A DNA stretch of 64,000 bases from Natrinema caseinilyticum. GTDB taxonomy: Archaea > Halobacteriota > Halobacteria > Halobacteriales > Natrialbaceae. Below, piece after piece: positions 41,443 to 52,270 of the stretch. A program made the position numbers and the translations under genes. The DNA is taken from positions 496,001-560,000 of the forward strand of contig NZ_CP100445.1 in assembly GCF_024227435.1 (NCBI RefSeq), given 5' to 3'. The notes beneath the pieces are model-generated. The model was given only the letters and a program-made list of their open reading frames with translations. It made no database searches and had not been told where the DNA came from. Position 1 is the first letter of the stretch. The number at the start of each line of letters is the position of its first letter.

Positions 41443-42087
41443 TCAATCGGCCGTTCGATCCTCGAGTATCCGGACGAAAACCGCCGCGAATCCGGTGATC
41501 GTGAGGACGAACCGTTCGCCGGTGGCCGCGATGGGGAAGATCCGTTCGACGTCCGTCGCCGGTTCGCCTCGAGTTGGGTCGAACCCGGTTCGGTAGTGCG
41601 TGTTCTCGGTCGTTCCGCGCGCCGTCGAGTCAGCGATCGCGCCGGCGTCGAGTTCCACGAACGTCTGGACGAGGCCGCGCTGATCGGTCACGAGCAGCGT
41701 TCCGGACAGGTCGTAGAACCGATCGTGGACCGGCCAGAACAGGTTGACGCCGTTGAAGAACGCGTCGAAGAGGACGTGTGCGAACAGCAGCGCCGCGAGC
41801 GTCGTCCACGTGACGCGGGCGCCGTACTCGCCCCACCGCTCCCTCACGATCGACTCCTCCCGGATCGTCCCGTCCCAGAGCAGAACGGCTGCGGGGAGCA
41901 GGACGATCCAGACGTTGTGCAACGCCGCTCGATGGGTACCCGGAACGACGACCCCGATCAGTGTGTCGAGATCGAGGACGGCGGTACATCCCATCACGAC
42001 GAGTATCGCCCGAGTATCGAACGTCGAGGCGAGTAACGCGACCCCGAGCAGTCCCGCAAAGGCGACGTGGACGACGGTCGATGGCAC
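41443..42087 (-). CDS. Membrane-bound metal-dependent hydrolase-like protein (DUF457/YdjM type)
   Basis: 214 residues from the GTG at 42087 (VPSTVVHVAFAGLLGVALL); the frame is open further upstream, but that part lacks hydrophobic or conserved sequence and overlaps the divergent regulator gene. The conserved His/Asp positions of the family are seen: H of VVHVAFAG, D residues in CTAVLDLDTLIGV, HRAALHN and HVLFDAFFNGVNLFWP. About four membrane segments. The family is annotated as a predicted membrane hydrolase linked to stress responses; activity is unproven. Confidence 0.8.
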   Translation of the reverse strand: MPSTVVHVAFAGLLGVALLASTFDTRAILVVMGCTAVLDLDTLIGVVVPGTHRAALHNVWIVLLPAAVLLWDGTIREESIVRERWGEYGARVTWTTLAALLFAHVLFDAFFNGVNLFWPVHDRFYDLSGTLLVTDQRGLVQTFVELDAGAIADSTARGTTENTHYRTGFDPTRGEPATDVERIFPIAATGERFVLTITGFAAVFVRILEDRTAD

Positions 42088-42262
42088 AGTCCGGCGACTG
42101 GAACCGCGACGACTTGACTGTTCGGAATGAAGAGACGTCGCGTGCGGTTCGCGTTGTGAGACGTCGGATCTGCGGATCCGATACGGTCGACGAGCGTTCG
42201 GGGAGGGGAGAGCGCAAAAACGTCTCCGGTAGGTACTTCTGCCGACCGGGCGACCGACGAGT

Positions 42263-42973
42263 ATGAGCGGGCGCGGACCGAAACGGGAACTCGCGGAGAA
42301 AATCGCCGGCGAGATCACGCTGAGCAACGATCCCGGCTCGACGCTTCGGAAGTGGCGAACCGATTTCGACATCTCGCAGACGGACCTCGCGGCGGAACTC
42401 GAGGTTTCCTCCTCGGTCATCTCGGATTACGAGAGCGGCCGCCGGGAGAGCCCCGGCATCGGCGTCGTCGGTCGGCTCGTGGAGGGGTTGCTCGCGATCG
42501 ACGAACGCCGGGGCGGCGAACGCATCCGTCAGTACGGCCGGGTTCTCTCGGCGGGATTCGAGAGCGACGTCGTCTACGATCTCCGGGAGTACGCGACGTC
42601 GATCCCGCTCTCGCAGCTTTACGCCGACCTAGAGGCGACCGAAGTCGCCTCGAGCGGTACCGATCGCGTGAGCGGCCACACGGTAATCGACAGTATCGAG
42701 GCGATCACGCGACTCTCGAGCGAGGAATTCTTTCGACTCTACGGGCAGAGCACGAATCGGGTGCTCGTGTTTACGGGGGTGACGCGTGGCGAATCGCCCC
42801 TCGTGGCGCTCCGCGTCGTCAATCCGACGCCCAACGCCGTCATCCTCCACGGCATCGACGAGGACGAACTCTGGGATCACGCGGCCGATCTGGCCCGAAT
42901 CGACGGCTACTCGCTTGCCGTGACGAACACGCCGTTAGACGACATGCTCGAGCATCTCGTGAGTCTCGAGTGA
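42263..42973 (+). CDS. XRE-family transcriptional regulator
   Basis: 236 residues. The N-terminal helix-turn-helix at about 26-80 reads LRKWRTDFDISQTDLAAELEVSSSVISDYESGRRESPGI. The remaining ~150 residues form a conserved archaeal C-terminal domain (VVYDLREYATSIPLSQLYADL, RVLVFTGVTRGESPLVALRVV) of the COG1709 type. The gene is divergent from the membrane protein at 41443-42087 with 175 bp between. The target is unknown. Confidence 0.88.
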   Translation: MSGRGPKRELAEKIAGEITLSNDPGSTLRKWRTDFDISQTDLAAELEVSSSVISDYESGRRESPGIGVVGRLVEGLLAIDERRGGERIRQYGRVLSAGFESDVVYDLREYATSIPLSQLYADLEATEVASSGTDRVSGHTVIDSIEAITRLSSEEFFRLYGQSTNRVLVFTGVTRGESPLVALRVVNPTPNAVILHGIDEDELWDHAADLARIDGYSLAVTNTPLDDMLEHLVSLE

Positions 42974-43209
42974 CCGATTCCGACCCGCCGCGTTACGCAA
43001 CTTAGTACCGAACCGCGAATCGAGTCCCCTCGCTGCCTCGCGGGCGTCGGGCAGTCCATCCGGTCACTGAAATCGGCGAAAATTCGTCACGGGCCGACCG
43101 GTATCACGTACGTGACGGGGCGGCCGATACCGTCGCCCGCCGAATTCGGCACGTCGGGGACTCCGCTGCCCGCGTTGGCTCGCCGCGGTTCGCGTGCAAT
43201 CGCCCGACC

Positions 43210-43593
43210 TCAGGCGATCTGGTCGCGGTAGTCGTCCGCGGTGAGCAATTCCTCGAGTTGCTCACCGTTCTCGGAGTCGATCTCGAGCATCCATCCCTCG
43301 CCGAACGGATCGTCGTTGACGAGTTCGGGCGCGTCGAAGAGGGCGTCGTTGACCGCGACGATCTCACCGGCGACGGGCGCATAGAGGTCGGAAACGGCCT
43401 TGATAGACTCGACGACGCCGAACTCCTCGTCCTGTGCGACGGTCTCTCCCTCGTCGGGGAGTTCGACGAAGACCACGTCGCCGAGTTCGTCCTGTGCGAA
43501 GTCGGAGATGCCGACCCGGACGACGCCGTCCGTCTCCAATGCCCATTCGTGCGATTCCAGATACCGTCTGTCGTCGGGTACGTCGAAGCTCAT
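43210..43593 (-). CDS. gcvH: Glycine cleavage system H protein
   Basis: 127 residues. It has the family core [22 protein letters not shown] and the lipoylation segment [19 protein letters not shown] with K65. It shuttles the aminomethyl group between GcvP and GcvT. Its ATG shares one base with the gcvT stop (TAATG), so translation is coupled. The GcvP subunits are encoded at 61206 onward. Confidence 0.96.
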   Translation of the reverse strand: MSFDVPDDRRYLESHEWALETDGVVRVGISDFAQDELGDVVFVELPDEGETVAQDEEFGVVESIKAVSDLYAPVAGEIVAVNDALFDAPELVNDDPFGEGWMLEIDSENGEQLEELLTADDYRDQIA

Positions 43594-44690
43594 TATACTG
43601 TGTCGATGAAAGGCGTCGTTTCAACTCTTGCTTTTTTCGACTGGCCGCGGACGACCACCTGCAAGGTCGTCCCCGGTTCCGCGTACTCGACCGGCACGTA
43701 GCCGAGGCCGATCGGTTTCTCGAGGGTCGGGCTCATCGTTCCGCTGGTGACCGTGCCGATGACTCGACTCTCGACGGTCGTAATGTCGTAGCCGTGTCGG
43801 GGGACGCCGCGATCGATCAGCTGGAAGCCGACGAGTTTCTCGTCGACGCCCGCGGCCTCGAGTTCGGCCAGGGCGTCCCGGCCGACGAACGACGTCTCGA
43901 GTGCGACCGTAAAGCCGATCCCGGCCTCGTAGGGCGTGCGCGGATCGGCCTCGGGATCGAAGTCCTGCTCGGCGAGTAACAGGCCGGCTTCGATGCGAAG
44001 CGTATCCCTGGCCCCGAGTCCGCAGGGCTGACAGTCGAACCCCGCCCAGATTTTCTCCGCCGCCCCCCAGGGGAGGATCAGTTCGAACCCGTCTTCGCCG
44101 GTGTATCCGGTCCGGGCCGTCCAGCACTCGACGCCGTCGATCGTCGCGTTCCGGGCCTCGAATCGCTCGAGTTCGCCGACGGACTCGTCGGTTCGGCTTT
44201 CGACCAGATCCACCGCAGAGGGACCCTGTACGGCGAACATCGCATACTCGTCGGTCCGGTTGTCGACGGTCGCGTCGAGGCCCCACTCGTTGCGGTAGCT
44301 GATCCACCGTTCGTGCGTCGCTTCGTCGGTCCCCGCGTTGGGGACGAACAGGTAGGTCGGCCGTTCGTTCTCGTCGGGCAGACGGTAGACGACCGTGTCG
44401 TCGAGGATGATGCCGTCCTCGTCAGTGATCGCGGCGTACTGGGAATCACCCACCCCGAGTCGTTCGACGTCGTTCGACGTCAGACGTTGCATCAATTCCG
44501 TTGCATCGGGACCGGTGACGTGGATCTGGCCCATGTGCGAGACGTCGAAGATGCCGACGTCTTCCCGGACGGCCGCGTGTTCGACCTGGATCGAGTCGAA
44601 TTCGACCGGCATGTCCCAGCCGCCAAACTCCGTGAACTTCGCTCCGCGTTCGTCGTGAATCCCACGTAACGGCGACGTCTGAAGCGGCAT
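43593..44690 (-). CDS. gcvT: Aminomethyltransferase, glycine cleavage T protein
   Basis: 365 residues. Family features: [23 protein letters not shown] near the start; the folate-binding catalytic Asp region [60 protein letters not shown]. It releases ammonia and forms 5,10-methylene-tetrahydrofolate (or the archaeal equivalent). First gene of gcvTH and divergent from an aldehyde dehydrogenase; an 18-bp palindrome lies in the shared upstream region. Confidence 0.96.
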   Translation of the reverse strand: MPLQTSPLRGIHDERGAKFTEFGGWDMPVEFDSIQVEHAAVREDVGIFDVSHMGQIHVTGPDATELMQRLTSNDVERLGVGDSQYAAITDEDGIILDDTVVYRLPDENERPTYLFVPNAGTDEATHERWISYRNEWGLDATVDNRTDEYAMFAVQGPSAVDLVESRTDESVGELERFEARNATIDGVECWTARTGYTGEDGFELILPWGAAEKIWAGFDCQPCGLGARDTLRIEAGLLLAEQDFDPEADPRTPYEAGIGFTVALETSFVGRDALAELEAAGVDEKLVGFQLIDRGVPRHGYDITTVESRVIGTVTSGTMSPTLEKPIGLGYVPVEYAEPGTTLQVVVRGQSKKARVETTPFIDTV

Positions 44691-44824
44691 AACCGGAACG
44701 TCATCCGCAGAGTAGTAATGTCTTTTCGTCGGCTGACGCGGCGTCGGGCGCCTCGAGACTGAATTCGACCGGTCGTCCGATCGCTTCGCTTTCGGACGAC
44801 GACCCGTCCGGGCCGGCCGGTGTC

Positions 44825-44842
44825 GTAACCACTGGTGGTTAC
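44825..44842. promoter_or_regulatory. 18-bp perfect palindrome between gcvT and an aldehyde dehydrogenase
   Basis: GTAACCAC-TG-GTGGTTAC is a perfect 8-2-8 palindrome, 67 bp before the aldehyde dehydrogenase start and about 30 bp upstream of its TATA box (AATATATCATTAAA, 44873-44888). It is 135 bp upstream of gcvT. This is the best-looking operator in the window and suits regulation of the dehydrogenase. Confidence 0.55.
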
Positions 44843-44908
44843 AACGACTCGATCTACCGTCTCCGGTTGCCGAAAATATATCATTAAAAACAACGTTGAA
44901 CGTGATAG

Positions 44909-46387
44909 ATGAGTACCCAGAAACTCGAGCCAGCGGCAGACTGGAGTGCGATGTATATCGACGGCGAGTGGCGCGACGCCGCGAGCGGCGAAACGATCCC
45001 GGTCGAAAATCCGGCGACCCGGGACGTGTTTACGAACGTGCCGGCAGCGACGGAAGCGGACGTCGATGCGGCGTACGAGGCGGCAAAGGAAGCCCAACCC
45101 GCCTGGGAGGAGACGCCGCGCGAAGAGCGCGACGAGTACGTCGGGAACCTACTCGACGAACTGAACGCCCGGTTCGAGGATATCGCGGGTCTGCTCGCGA
45201 CCGAAGCCGGCACCCCGTCGTTCCGGGCGCTGGCCGAATTCGCCACCGCGACCGGCGACGTGGAGATGGCGCTCGACCTCGACGCACCCGAAGAGGAGGT
45301 CCGGCCCTCGACGTCGATCGACGGGAAGGACAATCACATCGTCTACGAACCGGTCGGCGTCGTGGGGGTCATCTCGCCGTGGAACTTCCCGCTTCACCTC
45401 TCGCTGCGCGCCGTCGCACCCGCGATCGCGCTCGGCAACACGGTCGTCTTGAAGCCGGCCACGGATACACCGATCACGGGCGGGCTACTCATCGCGAAGC
45501 TCTGTGAGGCTGCGGGCATCCCCGACGGCGTCGTCAACGTCGTCACCGGTCGCGGTTCCGATATCGGCGATCGGTTCACCGGCCATCCGATCCCGCGGGT
45601 CATCTCCTTTACCGGGTCCACCGCCGTCGGCACCGACGTCGCCGCGAACGCCGGTGAGAGCCTCGCGCTCCCCGCACTCGAGTTGGGCGGCAACGCGCCG
45701 TTCGTCGTCACCGACGATGCGGACCTCGACGTGGCGGCTCGAGCGGGCGCGTTCGGTTCCTTTTTCCATCAGGGGCAGGTGTGCATCTCGATCAATCGCC
45801 ACCTGGTCCACGAGTCGGTGTACGACGAGTACGTCGAGATGCTCGTCGACCACGCCGAGTCGCTCGTCATCGGCGATCCCTCGGCGGACGAAAACGTCAC
45901 GTTCGGGCCGGTGCAAAACGAGACCCAGCGCGACGATCTGGTCGCGTTCATCGAGGAGACGGTCGATGCCGGTGCGACCCTCGAGACTGGGGGTGAGGCA
46001 GACGGCCTGTTCGTCGAACCGACGGTCCTGTCCGATTGTACGAACGACATGCCGACGGCGTGTAACGAACACTTCGGTCCCGTCGCACCGATTATTCCCT
46101 TCTCGGACGACGAGGAGGCGATCGAACTGGCAAACGACACCGAATACGGCCTCTCGGCGTCGGTTTTCTGTGAGGATGGAGAGCGCGCCCGCGACCTCGC
46201 CGATCGGATCGAGGCAGGCATGGTCCACATCAACGACCAACCGATAAACGAGGACCACAATGCGCCGTTTGGCGGCGTCAAGCAGTCCGGACTCGGCCGG
46301 TACCACGCCGAGTGGATCGTCGGCGAACTCACCGAGCCGAAGTGGATCTCGGTCCAGAACGAAGAACGCGACTACTTCGTCTTCTGA
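44909..46387 (+). CDS. Aldehyde dehydrogenase family protein
   Basis: 492 residues, full family length. NAD(P)-binding and catalytic positions: N159 in ISPWNFPLHL, K182 in VVLKPATDTP, the FTGSTAVG loop (234-241), general base E258 in LELGGNAPF, and nucleophile C292 in HQGQVCISINRH. EHFGPVAPIIPF and PFGGVKQSGLGR near the C-terminus are typical. It oxidises an aldehyde to the acid with NAD(P)+; the substrate is not predictable (benzaldehyde- or vanillin-type dehydrogenases share this pattern). A TATA box lies at 44873-44888, about 28 bp upstream. Confidence 0.93.
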   Translation: MSTQKLEPAADWSAMYIDGEWRDAASGETIPVENPATRDVFTNVPAATEADVDAAYEAAKEAQPAWEETPREERDEYVGNLLDELNARFEDIAGLLATEAGTPSFRALAEFATATGDVEMALDLDAPEEEVRPSTSIDGKDNHIVYEPVGVVGVISPWNFPLHLSLRAVAPAIALGNTVVLKPATDTPITGGLLIAKLCEAAGIPDGVVNVVTGRGSDIGDRFTGHPIPRVISFTGSTAVGTDVAANAGESLALPALELGGNAPFVVTDDADLDVAARAGAFGSFFHQGQVCISINRHLVHESVYDEYVEMLVDHAESLVIGDPSADENVTFGPVQNETQRDDLVAFIEETVDAGATLETGGEADGLFVEPTVLSDCTNDMPTACNEHFGPVAPIIPFSDDEEAIELANDTEYGLSASVFCEDGERARDLADRIEAGMVHINDQPINEDHNAPFGGVKQSGLGRYHAEWIVGELTEPKWISVQNEERDYFVF

Positions 46388-46504
46388 GGATTCGCTCGCG
46401 TTCGTCTGTCCGACGTTCGCAAACGAATTCCATCGGGTTCGCTGCCATCTGTTCGGACCGGATCCAGATGTGCTGGCTGCGTTGGGGGGCGAATATCCTC
46501 CTCG

Positions 46505-48157
46505 TTACCTGCCTAACTCTTCGACGGACAGGGTGTACGTCCCCTGGCCACTGGCTGCATGGACGAGGATACCCAGCGTTTCATCGCCCGAGAGGTCGAC
46601 GGATATTTCTTCGGCGGCCGACGGACCGGTGGAGGCCTCGTCGTAATCGCGGGTTGTTGGCGTTCGTCCGTCGGTCGTCAGATAGAGATCGAAGTCACCG
46701 TACGAAACCCCATCGAGCGTCGTGGTTGCCTGACACGGATCGTTCGTGTCGAGTTGGTAGGTGTACGCGTCGCTCGCGTAGCGCGACCCATAGCCGCTAT
46801 AGAGGCGGCCGTCGCTGTGCGCGGTGGCCGTCTCGTCGCCACAGGCACCGGGGCCAGGGGTATCCGGATTATCGGGGCTATCTCCGGGTGCGGTAGTCAC
46901 GGCGTTGCCGGCGTCGACGCGGCCGTGCCCCTGTTCGGTTTCGTCGAGCCCGACGTCGACGGCGGTGTTCTGGAGGTGAGACCGTAACGCGTCGGGAGAA
47001 AGGTTCGGATGCGCCGAGAGCGTGAGTCCGGCGACGCCGGCGACCACCGGCGACGCCATCGACGTTCCGGAGAACGAATTATAGCTGTCCCAGGGAACCG
47101 ACGAGAGGACGTCCCCACCCGGTGCGGCCAGTTCGATTTCGGGGCCGTAATTCGAGAAGTTGGACAGGCTTCCGTCCTCGTCGACCGAAGAGACGGCCAG
47201 TACGTCGTCGTAGGAGGCCGGATACGAAACGTCACTGCTTTCGTTGCCGGCAGCGGCGACCACGAGCGTCCCCTGTGAGTAAGCGTACGAACAGGCGTCT
47301 CGCATTAGTTGCGAGGAGTTGCCGCCACCGAGAGACATGTTGATGACGTCGGCGCCCTGCTCCGTCGCCCACTGGACTGCGTCGGCGATATCCGCTATGG
47401 AACCCCCTTCGCTCCCCAGGACCCGCCCCGACAGTATCGAACAGTTGGAGATCCCCGCGGGGCCCGTTCCATCGTCGGTCCCACCGGCTGCGATACCGGC
47501 GACGTGCGTGCCGTGGCTCTCGCTCTGACTGGTCGGATACGGATCGCCATCGCCGCCGGCGAAGTCCCGACCGTAGTTCGAAGCGTTGTCGTCCATGTTC
47601 TCGGCGAGGTGCGGGTGATCGTACTGGATTCCCTGATCGAGGACCGCGATCGTCACGTCCGGATCCCCGAGCGTCACGTCCCAGGCTTCCTCACAGTTGA
47701 CCATCTGCGGAGCGTACTGGGAACCATACTCGGGATCGTTCGGCGCGAAAGCGGGACCGACGTCGTCCCGCTTCTCGGGCGCGCCGTCCGTCCCCGGATC
47801 GAACGGATGGTACGTAGCGTTGTTTTCGGCGTATTCGATCCCGTCGCCGTCGACGATATCCGCTCCGAAGCTACTCACGGACCGCGTGGAATCCGACTCG
47901 GAAAACGTCACTGCGGCATAACCGAGGACGTCGTTCGAGTGGACGATCGTCGCGGTATCGGGAATCGTACGCTCGACGGTCGATTCGACGTCCGTAACAG
48001 ACGAGGAGACACCGACGAGAACCTCATCTTTTTTTGGGCCGGGTTCGCGCCCAGGGGTCGCCGACACGACGCCGCCGAATCCGATCAGTGCGCCGAGTGA
48101 ACTTGCTGCTTCCAGGACTCGTCGTCTGTTAACGAGGTGTTTGTTGTCGTCCGACAT
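46505..48157 (-). CDS. Halolysin-type subtilisin-like serine protease (S8), copy 1
   Basis: 550 residues. A Tat signal, [13 protein letters not shown], ends near VVSATPG. An inhibitor-like prodomain spans about 35-130. Catalytic triad: D174 ([12 protein letters not shown]), H215 (SHGTHVAGI) and S366 ([11 protein letters not shown]); oxyanion N305 is in AAAGN. The C-terminal extension of about 115 residues is PPC-like ([23 protein letters not shown]), with a Cys pair near its start. It is an extracellular protease stable in salt. It is the first of three tandem paralogues, all on this strand. Confidence 0.94.
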   Translation of the reverse strand: MSDDNKHLVNRRRVLEAASSLGALIGFGGVVSATPGREPGPKKDEVLVGVSSSVTDVESTVERTIPDTATIVHSNDVLGYAAVTFSESDSTRSVSSFGADIVDGDGIEYAENNATYHPFDPGTDGAPEKRDDVGPAFAPNDPEYGSQYAPQMVNCEEAWDVTLGDPDVTIAVLDQGIQYDHPHLAENMDDNASNYGRDFAGGDGDPYPTSQSESHGTHVAGIAAGGTDDGTGPAGISNCSILSGRVLGSEGGSIADIADAVQWATEQGADVINMSLGGGNSSQLMRDACSYAYSQGTLVVAAAGNESSDVSYPASYDDVLAVSSVDEDGSLSNFSNYGPEIELAAPGGDVLSSVPWDSYNSFSGTSMASPVVAGVAGLTLSAHPNLSPDALRSHLQNTAVDVGLDETEQGHGRVDAGNAVTTAPGDSPDNPDTPGPGACGDETATAHSDGRLYSGYGSRYASDAYTYQLDTNDPCQATTTLDGVSYGDFDLYLTTDGRTPTTRDYDEASTGPSAAEEISVDLSGDETLGILVHAASGQGTYTLSVEELGR

Positions 48158-48666
48158 GGACAGTAACGCTATTGATAAATAAAATACTTAATACTTATTA
48201 AACTTGGTAATATATGAATATTGTTTTACATGGAAATAAACGACTCGCGTGAGAACTCCCGAAAATACAGAATTGCATCAGTAAGAACGTAATTCATTAG
48301 TAATGGTGATTAGAATAAACAATAGTGAGTTTATCCACTCCGGTCATCGCACGGATCGAAACGGCGATTCGACGGCACATTCTGTCTCCGAGACGAGCGT
48401 TTTCGTACGTTCGTCCCGACCGGGAAACAGCGATTCGACCGGACACGACGGCAACCAACCTTGACAGGGCGGACACGACCGACACAACACGACTCACGTA
48501 AGGCGATGAACCCACGCGGAGTGAACCCATCCGGAACGCGGACCGGAGACGACCGTTGCTGCAACCGACGGATGGAGGGACGGCGTGTCGACTCGAGCCG
48601 AACGTCCCGCCTCGAACGTAGCGGGAACGCCGATGTTCGAGAAGACCTAACGATGGGCCGCGTTCG
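48158..48666. other. Intergenic region between halolysins 1 and 2
   Basis: 509 bp. The first 150 bp (48160-48310) are strongly AT-rich and include the promoter of halolysin 1 (several TATA-like stretches such as AAATAAAATACTTAATA on the + strand). No remnant of a further protease or small gene was recognised in the rest. Confidence 0.5.
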
Positions 48667-50325
48667 TTATCGGCCGCGTTCCTCGAGCCGGAGCGAGTAC
48701 TGTCCTGCACCCCGTTCGGCGTGTACTTGCAGTCCCAGTACCTCGTCACCGTCGAGTGTGAGGTTGATCGACTCGTTCGAGGCCGAATTGGTCGAGGCCT
48801 GATCGTGGTCCCACCTGCTTGGCGACCGACCGTCGGTTGTCAGGTAGAGTTCGAAGTCACCGTCGGCGGGCCCCTCGAGCGCGACGGTCGCCGAACAGGG
48901 GTTGGTCGTGTGCAGTTGGTAACCGTATCGGTCGCTCTGGCCCCACCAGCTACTGCCGTCGAGCGATCCGTCGGCGCTCGCCGTGACGGTTTCGTTGCCA
49001 CATTGGCCGGTCGGGTTCCCCTCGTCCTGATCGGTATCTCCATCCTGATTCCCAGAATCGTCACTGTTCCCGGTGTCACCGGACGGATCGGTCCCAACCG
49101 CTGCGGCGGCGTCGACGCGACCGGCGCCCTGTTCCATTTCGTCGAGTCCGACGTCGGCGGCCGTTTCGAGAAGGTGCTGGCGGAGTTCCGTCGGCGACAG
49201 ATCGGGGTGGGCCGAGAGCGCGAGTCCGGCGACACCGGAAACCACCGGTGACGCCATCGACGTTCCGGACAACCGGGCGTAGTCGCCGCCGTTGACGGTC
49301 GAGAAGACCTGACTGCCGGGAGCCGCGATGTCTATCTCCGGGCCGGTGTTGGAAAACGAAGCGAGCGAGTCGTCGGGCTCCAGTGCCGAGACGCCGACGA
49401 CGGTCTCCTCGGAGGCGGGCGAGAAAACGCGGTTGACACCTTGGTTCCCGGCCGCGGCGACGAGCAACACGCCGCGGTCGGCCGCGTACTGACAGGCCGA
49501 CCGAAGCGTTTCGAACGAGCCCTGGACGCCCAGCGAGAGGTTGATGATGTCCGCACCGGCGTCGGCAGACCACTGAATCGCATCGGCGACGTCCGAGAGC
49601 GCCCCCTGTCCGGTTCGATTGAGCGCGCGGACCGCGAGCAACGAGCAATCGCTGATGCCAGCGTGGCCGGTTCCGTCGTTCGTCCCGCCGGTCGCGATGC
49701 CCGCAACGTGCGTCCCGTGGAATTCGTCCCGGCCAGGATACGGATCCCCGTCGTTGTCAACGAAGTCTTGACCGATGCGGTCGTCGACGACGCCCTCGAG
49801 TGCGGGATGGTCGTACTGGACCCCCTGGTCGACGACGGCGATGACGACGTCCTCGCTTCCGCGGGTCGTCTCCCAGGCCTGCTCACAGTTGACCTGCCGG
49901 GGGGCGCGCTGGTTCTCGTATTGCGGATCGTTCGGCTCGAGGAGCGACTGAACGGTAACGTTCGATTCCGCGTACTCGACGGCAGGCGAACGCCTGATTG
50001 ATTCGAAGATCCGCTCGCGAGTGCGTTCGGACGCGTCCGCCGGGATAGAAACCGTCGCGTACCGGATCGTCTCGTTCGCGTGTGCAACCTCGCACCCATC
50101 GGGTGAGCAGGTGTGCGCCTCGTACACCACGTCCGACACCGACGACGAGAGGCCGACGATAATCTCGTCCGTCTTCGGCCCCGGTTCGCGGCCGGGCGTC
50201 GCGCTCGCGACGCCGCTCGAGCCGATCAGTCCACCGATGGCGATCGATCCGGCACCGGAGAGGACCGAACGGCGGTCGTACGTCCGATCGCCCCCGGTTC
50301 GATCGGATGGATCTTCCTTCGTCAT
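48667..50325 (-). CDS. Halolysin-type subtilisin-like serine protease (S8), copy 2
   Basis: 552 residues. The Tat signal, YDRRSVLSGAGS, ends near VASATPG. Triad: D166 (AVVDQGVQYDHP), H203 (FHGTHVAGI) and S356 ([11 protein letters not shown]). The same PPC-like C-terminal extension with a Cys pair is joined by a Gly/Asp/Gln linker. The prodomain has an extra Cys pair (HTCSPDGCEV) not seen in the other two copies. This is the most divergent of the three, so it may differ in specificity. Confidence 0.94.
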   Translation of the reverse strand: MTKEDPSDRTGGDRTYDRRSVLSGAGSIAIGGLIGSSGVASATPGREPGPKTDEIIVGLSSSVSDVVYEAHTCSPDGCEVAHANETIRYATVSIPADASERTRERIFESIRRSPAVEYAESNVTVQSLLEPNDPQYENQRAPRQVNCEQAWETTRGSEDVVIAVVDQGVQYDHPALEGVVDDRIGQDFVDNDGDPYPGRDEFHGTHVAGIATGGTNDGTGHAGISDCSLLAVRALNRTGQGALSDVADAIQWSADAGADIINLSLGVQGSFETLRSACQYAADRGVLLVAAAGNQGVNRVFSPASEETVVGVSALEPDDSLASFSNTGPEIDIAAPGSQVFSTVNGGDYARLSGTSMASPVVSGVAGLALSAHPDLSPTELRQHLLETAADVGLDEMEQGAGRVDAAAAVGTDPSGDTGNSDDSGNQDGDTDQDEGNPTGQCGNETVTASADGSLDGSSWWGQSDRYGYQLHTTNPCSATVALEGPADGDFELYLTTDGRSPSRWDHDQASTNSASNESINLTLDGDEVLGLQVHAERGAGQYSLRLEERGR

Positions 50326-50587
50326 AGGATGACATTCATCAGGGGCCGAAATTAGTAAAAGTTTGTTAAACTAATGACTGTTCACTGCGGAATTTAAAAT
50401 CGGCATCGTGTTCGTTCAGTTATAATTCTAGAGATAGTACGTGGGCATGCGAAGCCGCTCTGTTACACCACTGTCAGGCGCTCGAGAAACTGAGAGAGGG
50501 TTTCCAGCTAAGTGGGAGGGTTTGCTGGCGTCCTCCCGACGATGTACCGGGGTGACGGCGAAATCGATGATGTGTGAAACGCCGGCT

Positions 50588-52270
50588 CTATCGGCCGCGC
50601 TCTTCGATGGAGAGCGTGTAGGCGCCGCCGCCCTGATACCGCCTGACGAGGATACCGAGCGTCTCGTTTCCGGTGAGATCCACCGGAATTTCTTCGTTGG
50701 CGTCCTGGCTCACCGACCGTTCGTCGTAGTCGAGCGTAGTCGGCGTCCGCCCGTCGAGGGTGAGATAGAGGTCGAAATCGGCGCTCTCGGGACCCTCGAG
50801 AGTAACGATAGCGCGACAGGGATCCGACGTCTCGAGTTGGTACGTGTAGGTATCGCTCGGGTTGCCCCACCAACCGCCGCTGAATTCCCCGTCGGCAGTC
50901 GCGTTCGTGACTTCGTCACCACACGTACCGGGATCGGGGTCGGGATCGGGGTCGGGGTCCGGGGAACTGTCGGGGTCCGTGGTGACGGCGTTTCCGGCGT
51001 CGACGCGACCGCTTCCCTGCTCGACGTCCGACAGTCCGACGTCGACGGCCGTCCGGGTGAGATGCGCGCGCAGTTCCTGGGGCGAGAGGGACGGCCACGC
51101 CGAGAGCGTGAGCCCGGCCACGCCGGCGACTACCGGCGACGCCATCGACGTTCCGGAGTAGCTATCGTAGCGATCCCAGGGGACGCTCGAGAGGACCTTG
51201 GTGCCCGGGGCCGCGAGGTCGATCTCCGGGCCGACGTTCGAGAAGTCCGACAACTGTTCGCTCTCGTCGAGCGAGGAAACGGCGACCACGCTATCGTAGG
51301 CTGCGGGGTAGGAAACGCTGCCACCGTAATCGTTGCCGGCAGCCGCGACCAGCAACGAGCCGTTCGAGTAGGCGTACTGACAGGCCTCGGCCATCAGGTC
51401 GGTGGGCGTCCCGCCACCGAGAGAGAGGTTGATGACGTCGGCCCCCTGGTCGGCCGACCACTGGATCGCGTCCGCGATGTCGGAGAGCGAACCGCCGCCC
51501 GACGCGCTGAGCACCCGGGCAGACAGCAAGGTGCAGTTCGATATTCCGGCGTGTCCGGTCCCGTTGTCGGTTCCGCCCGCGGCGATGCCGCCGACGTGCG
51601 TGCCGTGGCTTTCGCTCTCGCTCGTCGGGTACGGATCGCCGTCGTCGTCGACGAAGTCGTACCCGCCGTTCGAGACGCCATCGGAGACGGTCCCCTCGAG
51701 ATTCGGGTGATCGTACTGGATGCCCTGGTCGACGACCGAAATCGTGACGTTCGGATCGCCGAGCGTCTTCTCCCAGGCCGTCTCACAGTTGACCTGCTGC
51801 GGTGCATACTGGCTCCCGTAACGCGGGTCGTCCGGCGTATACAGCGGCGCTGCGTCGTCGCCGTCACCCGCCGAATCGGGGACAGTCGCGTTCGAGTCCG
51901 GGGGCGTCACCTCGAGGGCTCGATAGGTCTCGTTGTTCTCGGTGTATCGAACCGTTTCCGCGTCGTGTAGGTCCTCTCTGACAGTTTCTTTCGTCGGATT
52001 GTCGCCCTCGTCGGAAACGCTCACGGCGGCGTAGCTCAGCGTCTCGTTCGTGTGAACGATTTCCGCGTTGGGCGGTAGGCTGGACTGTAATTCCGCTTCG
52101 ACGCCAGAACCGTCGGGGTCGACCCCGACGATTAGTTCCGAGTTCTTCGGACCAGGGCTCCGTCCTGGCACCGCCGACGTGACGCCACTGAACCCGATCA
52201 GTGCGCCGGCCGCTCCGATTGATTCGAGGATCGATCGCCGATTGAATTTTCGGTTATTACTATCGACCAT
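50588..52270 (-). CDS. Halolysin-type subtilisin-like serine protease (S8), copy 3
   Basis: 560 residues from the ATG at 52270; an in-frame start six codons upstream is possible. Tat signal [14 protein letters not shown] ends near VTSAVPG. Triad: D181 ([12 protein letters not shown]), H222 (SHGTHVGGI) and S375 ([11 protein letters not shown]). The linker before the PPC-like domain is a short Asp-Pro repeat ([13 protein letters not shown]). It is closest to copy 1 in sequence. Each copy has its own AT-rich upstream region, so they are probably separate transcription units. Confidence 0.94.
   Translation of the reverse strand: MVDSNNRKFNRRSILESIGAAGALIGFSGVTSAVPGRSPGPKNSELIVGVDPDGSGVEAELQSSLPPNAEIVHTNETLSYAAVSVSDEGDNPTKETVREDLHDAETVRYTENNETYRALEVTPPDSNATVPDSAGDGDDAAPLYTPDDPRYGSQYAPQQVNCETAWEKTLGDPNVTISVVDQGIQYDHPNLEGTVSDGVSNGGYDFVDDDGDPYPTSESESHGTHVGGIAAGGTDNGTGHAGISNCTLLSARVLSASGGGSLSDIADAIQWSADQGADVINLSLGGGTPTDLMAEACQYAYSNGSLLVAAAGNDYGGSVSYPAAYDSVVAVSSLDESEQLSDFSNVGPEIDLAAPGTKVLSSVPWDRYDSYSGTSMASPVVAGVAGLTLSAWPSLSPQELRAHLTRTAVDVGLSDVEQGSGRVDAGNAVTTDPDSSPDPDPDPDPDPGTCGDEVTNATADGEFSGGWWGNPSDTYTYQLETSDPCRAIVTLEGPESADFDLYLTLDGRTPTTLDYDERSVSQDANEEIPVDLTGNETLGILVRRYQGGGAYTLSIEERGR
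50936..50966 (-). repeat. Asp-Pro hexanucleotide repeat in halolysin 3 linker
   Basis: About five copies of GGGATC/GGGGTC-type hexamers (plus strand GGATCGGGGTCGGG) encode the DPDPDPDP linker between the protease and PPC-like domains. It is a simple-sequence tract likely to vary between strains. Confidence 0.75.

Noticed and set aside
41443-42420. 325-residue version of the DUF457-like protein
   Set aside because: The first 111 residues overlap the divergent promoter and the start of the XRE gene and have no conserved or hydrophobic character. The GTG at 42087 fits the family.
48158-48666. Remnant of a fourth protease between halolysins 1 and 2
   Set aside because: No segment similar to the protease, prodomain or PPC-like sequences could be recognised on either strand.
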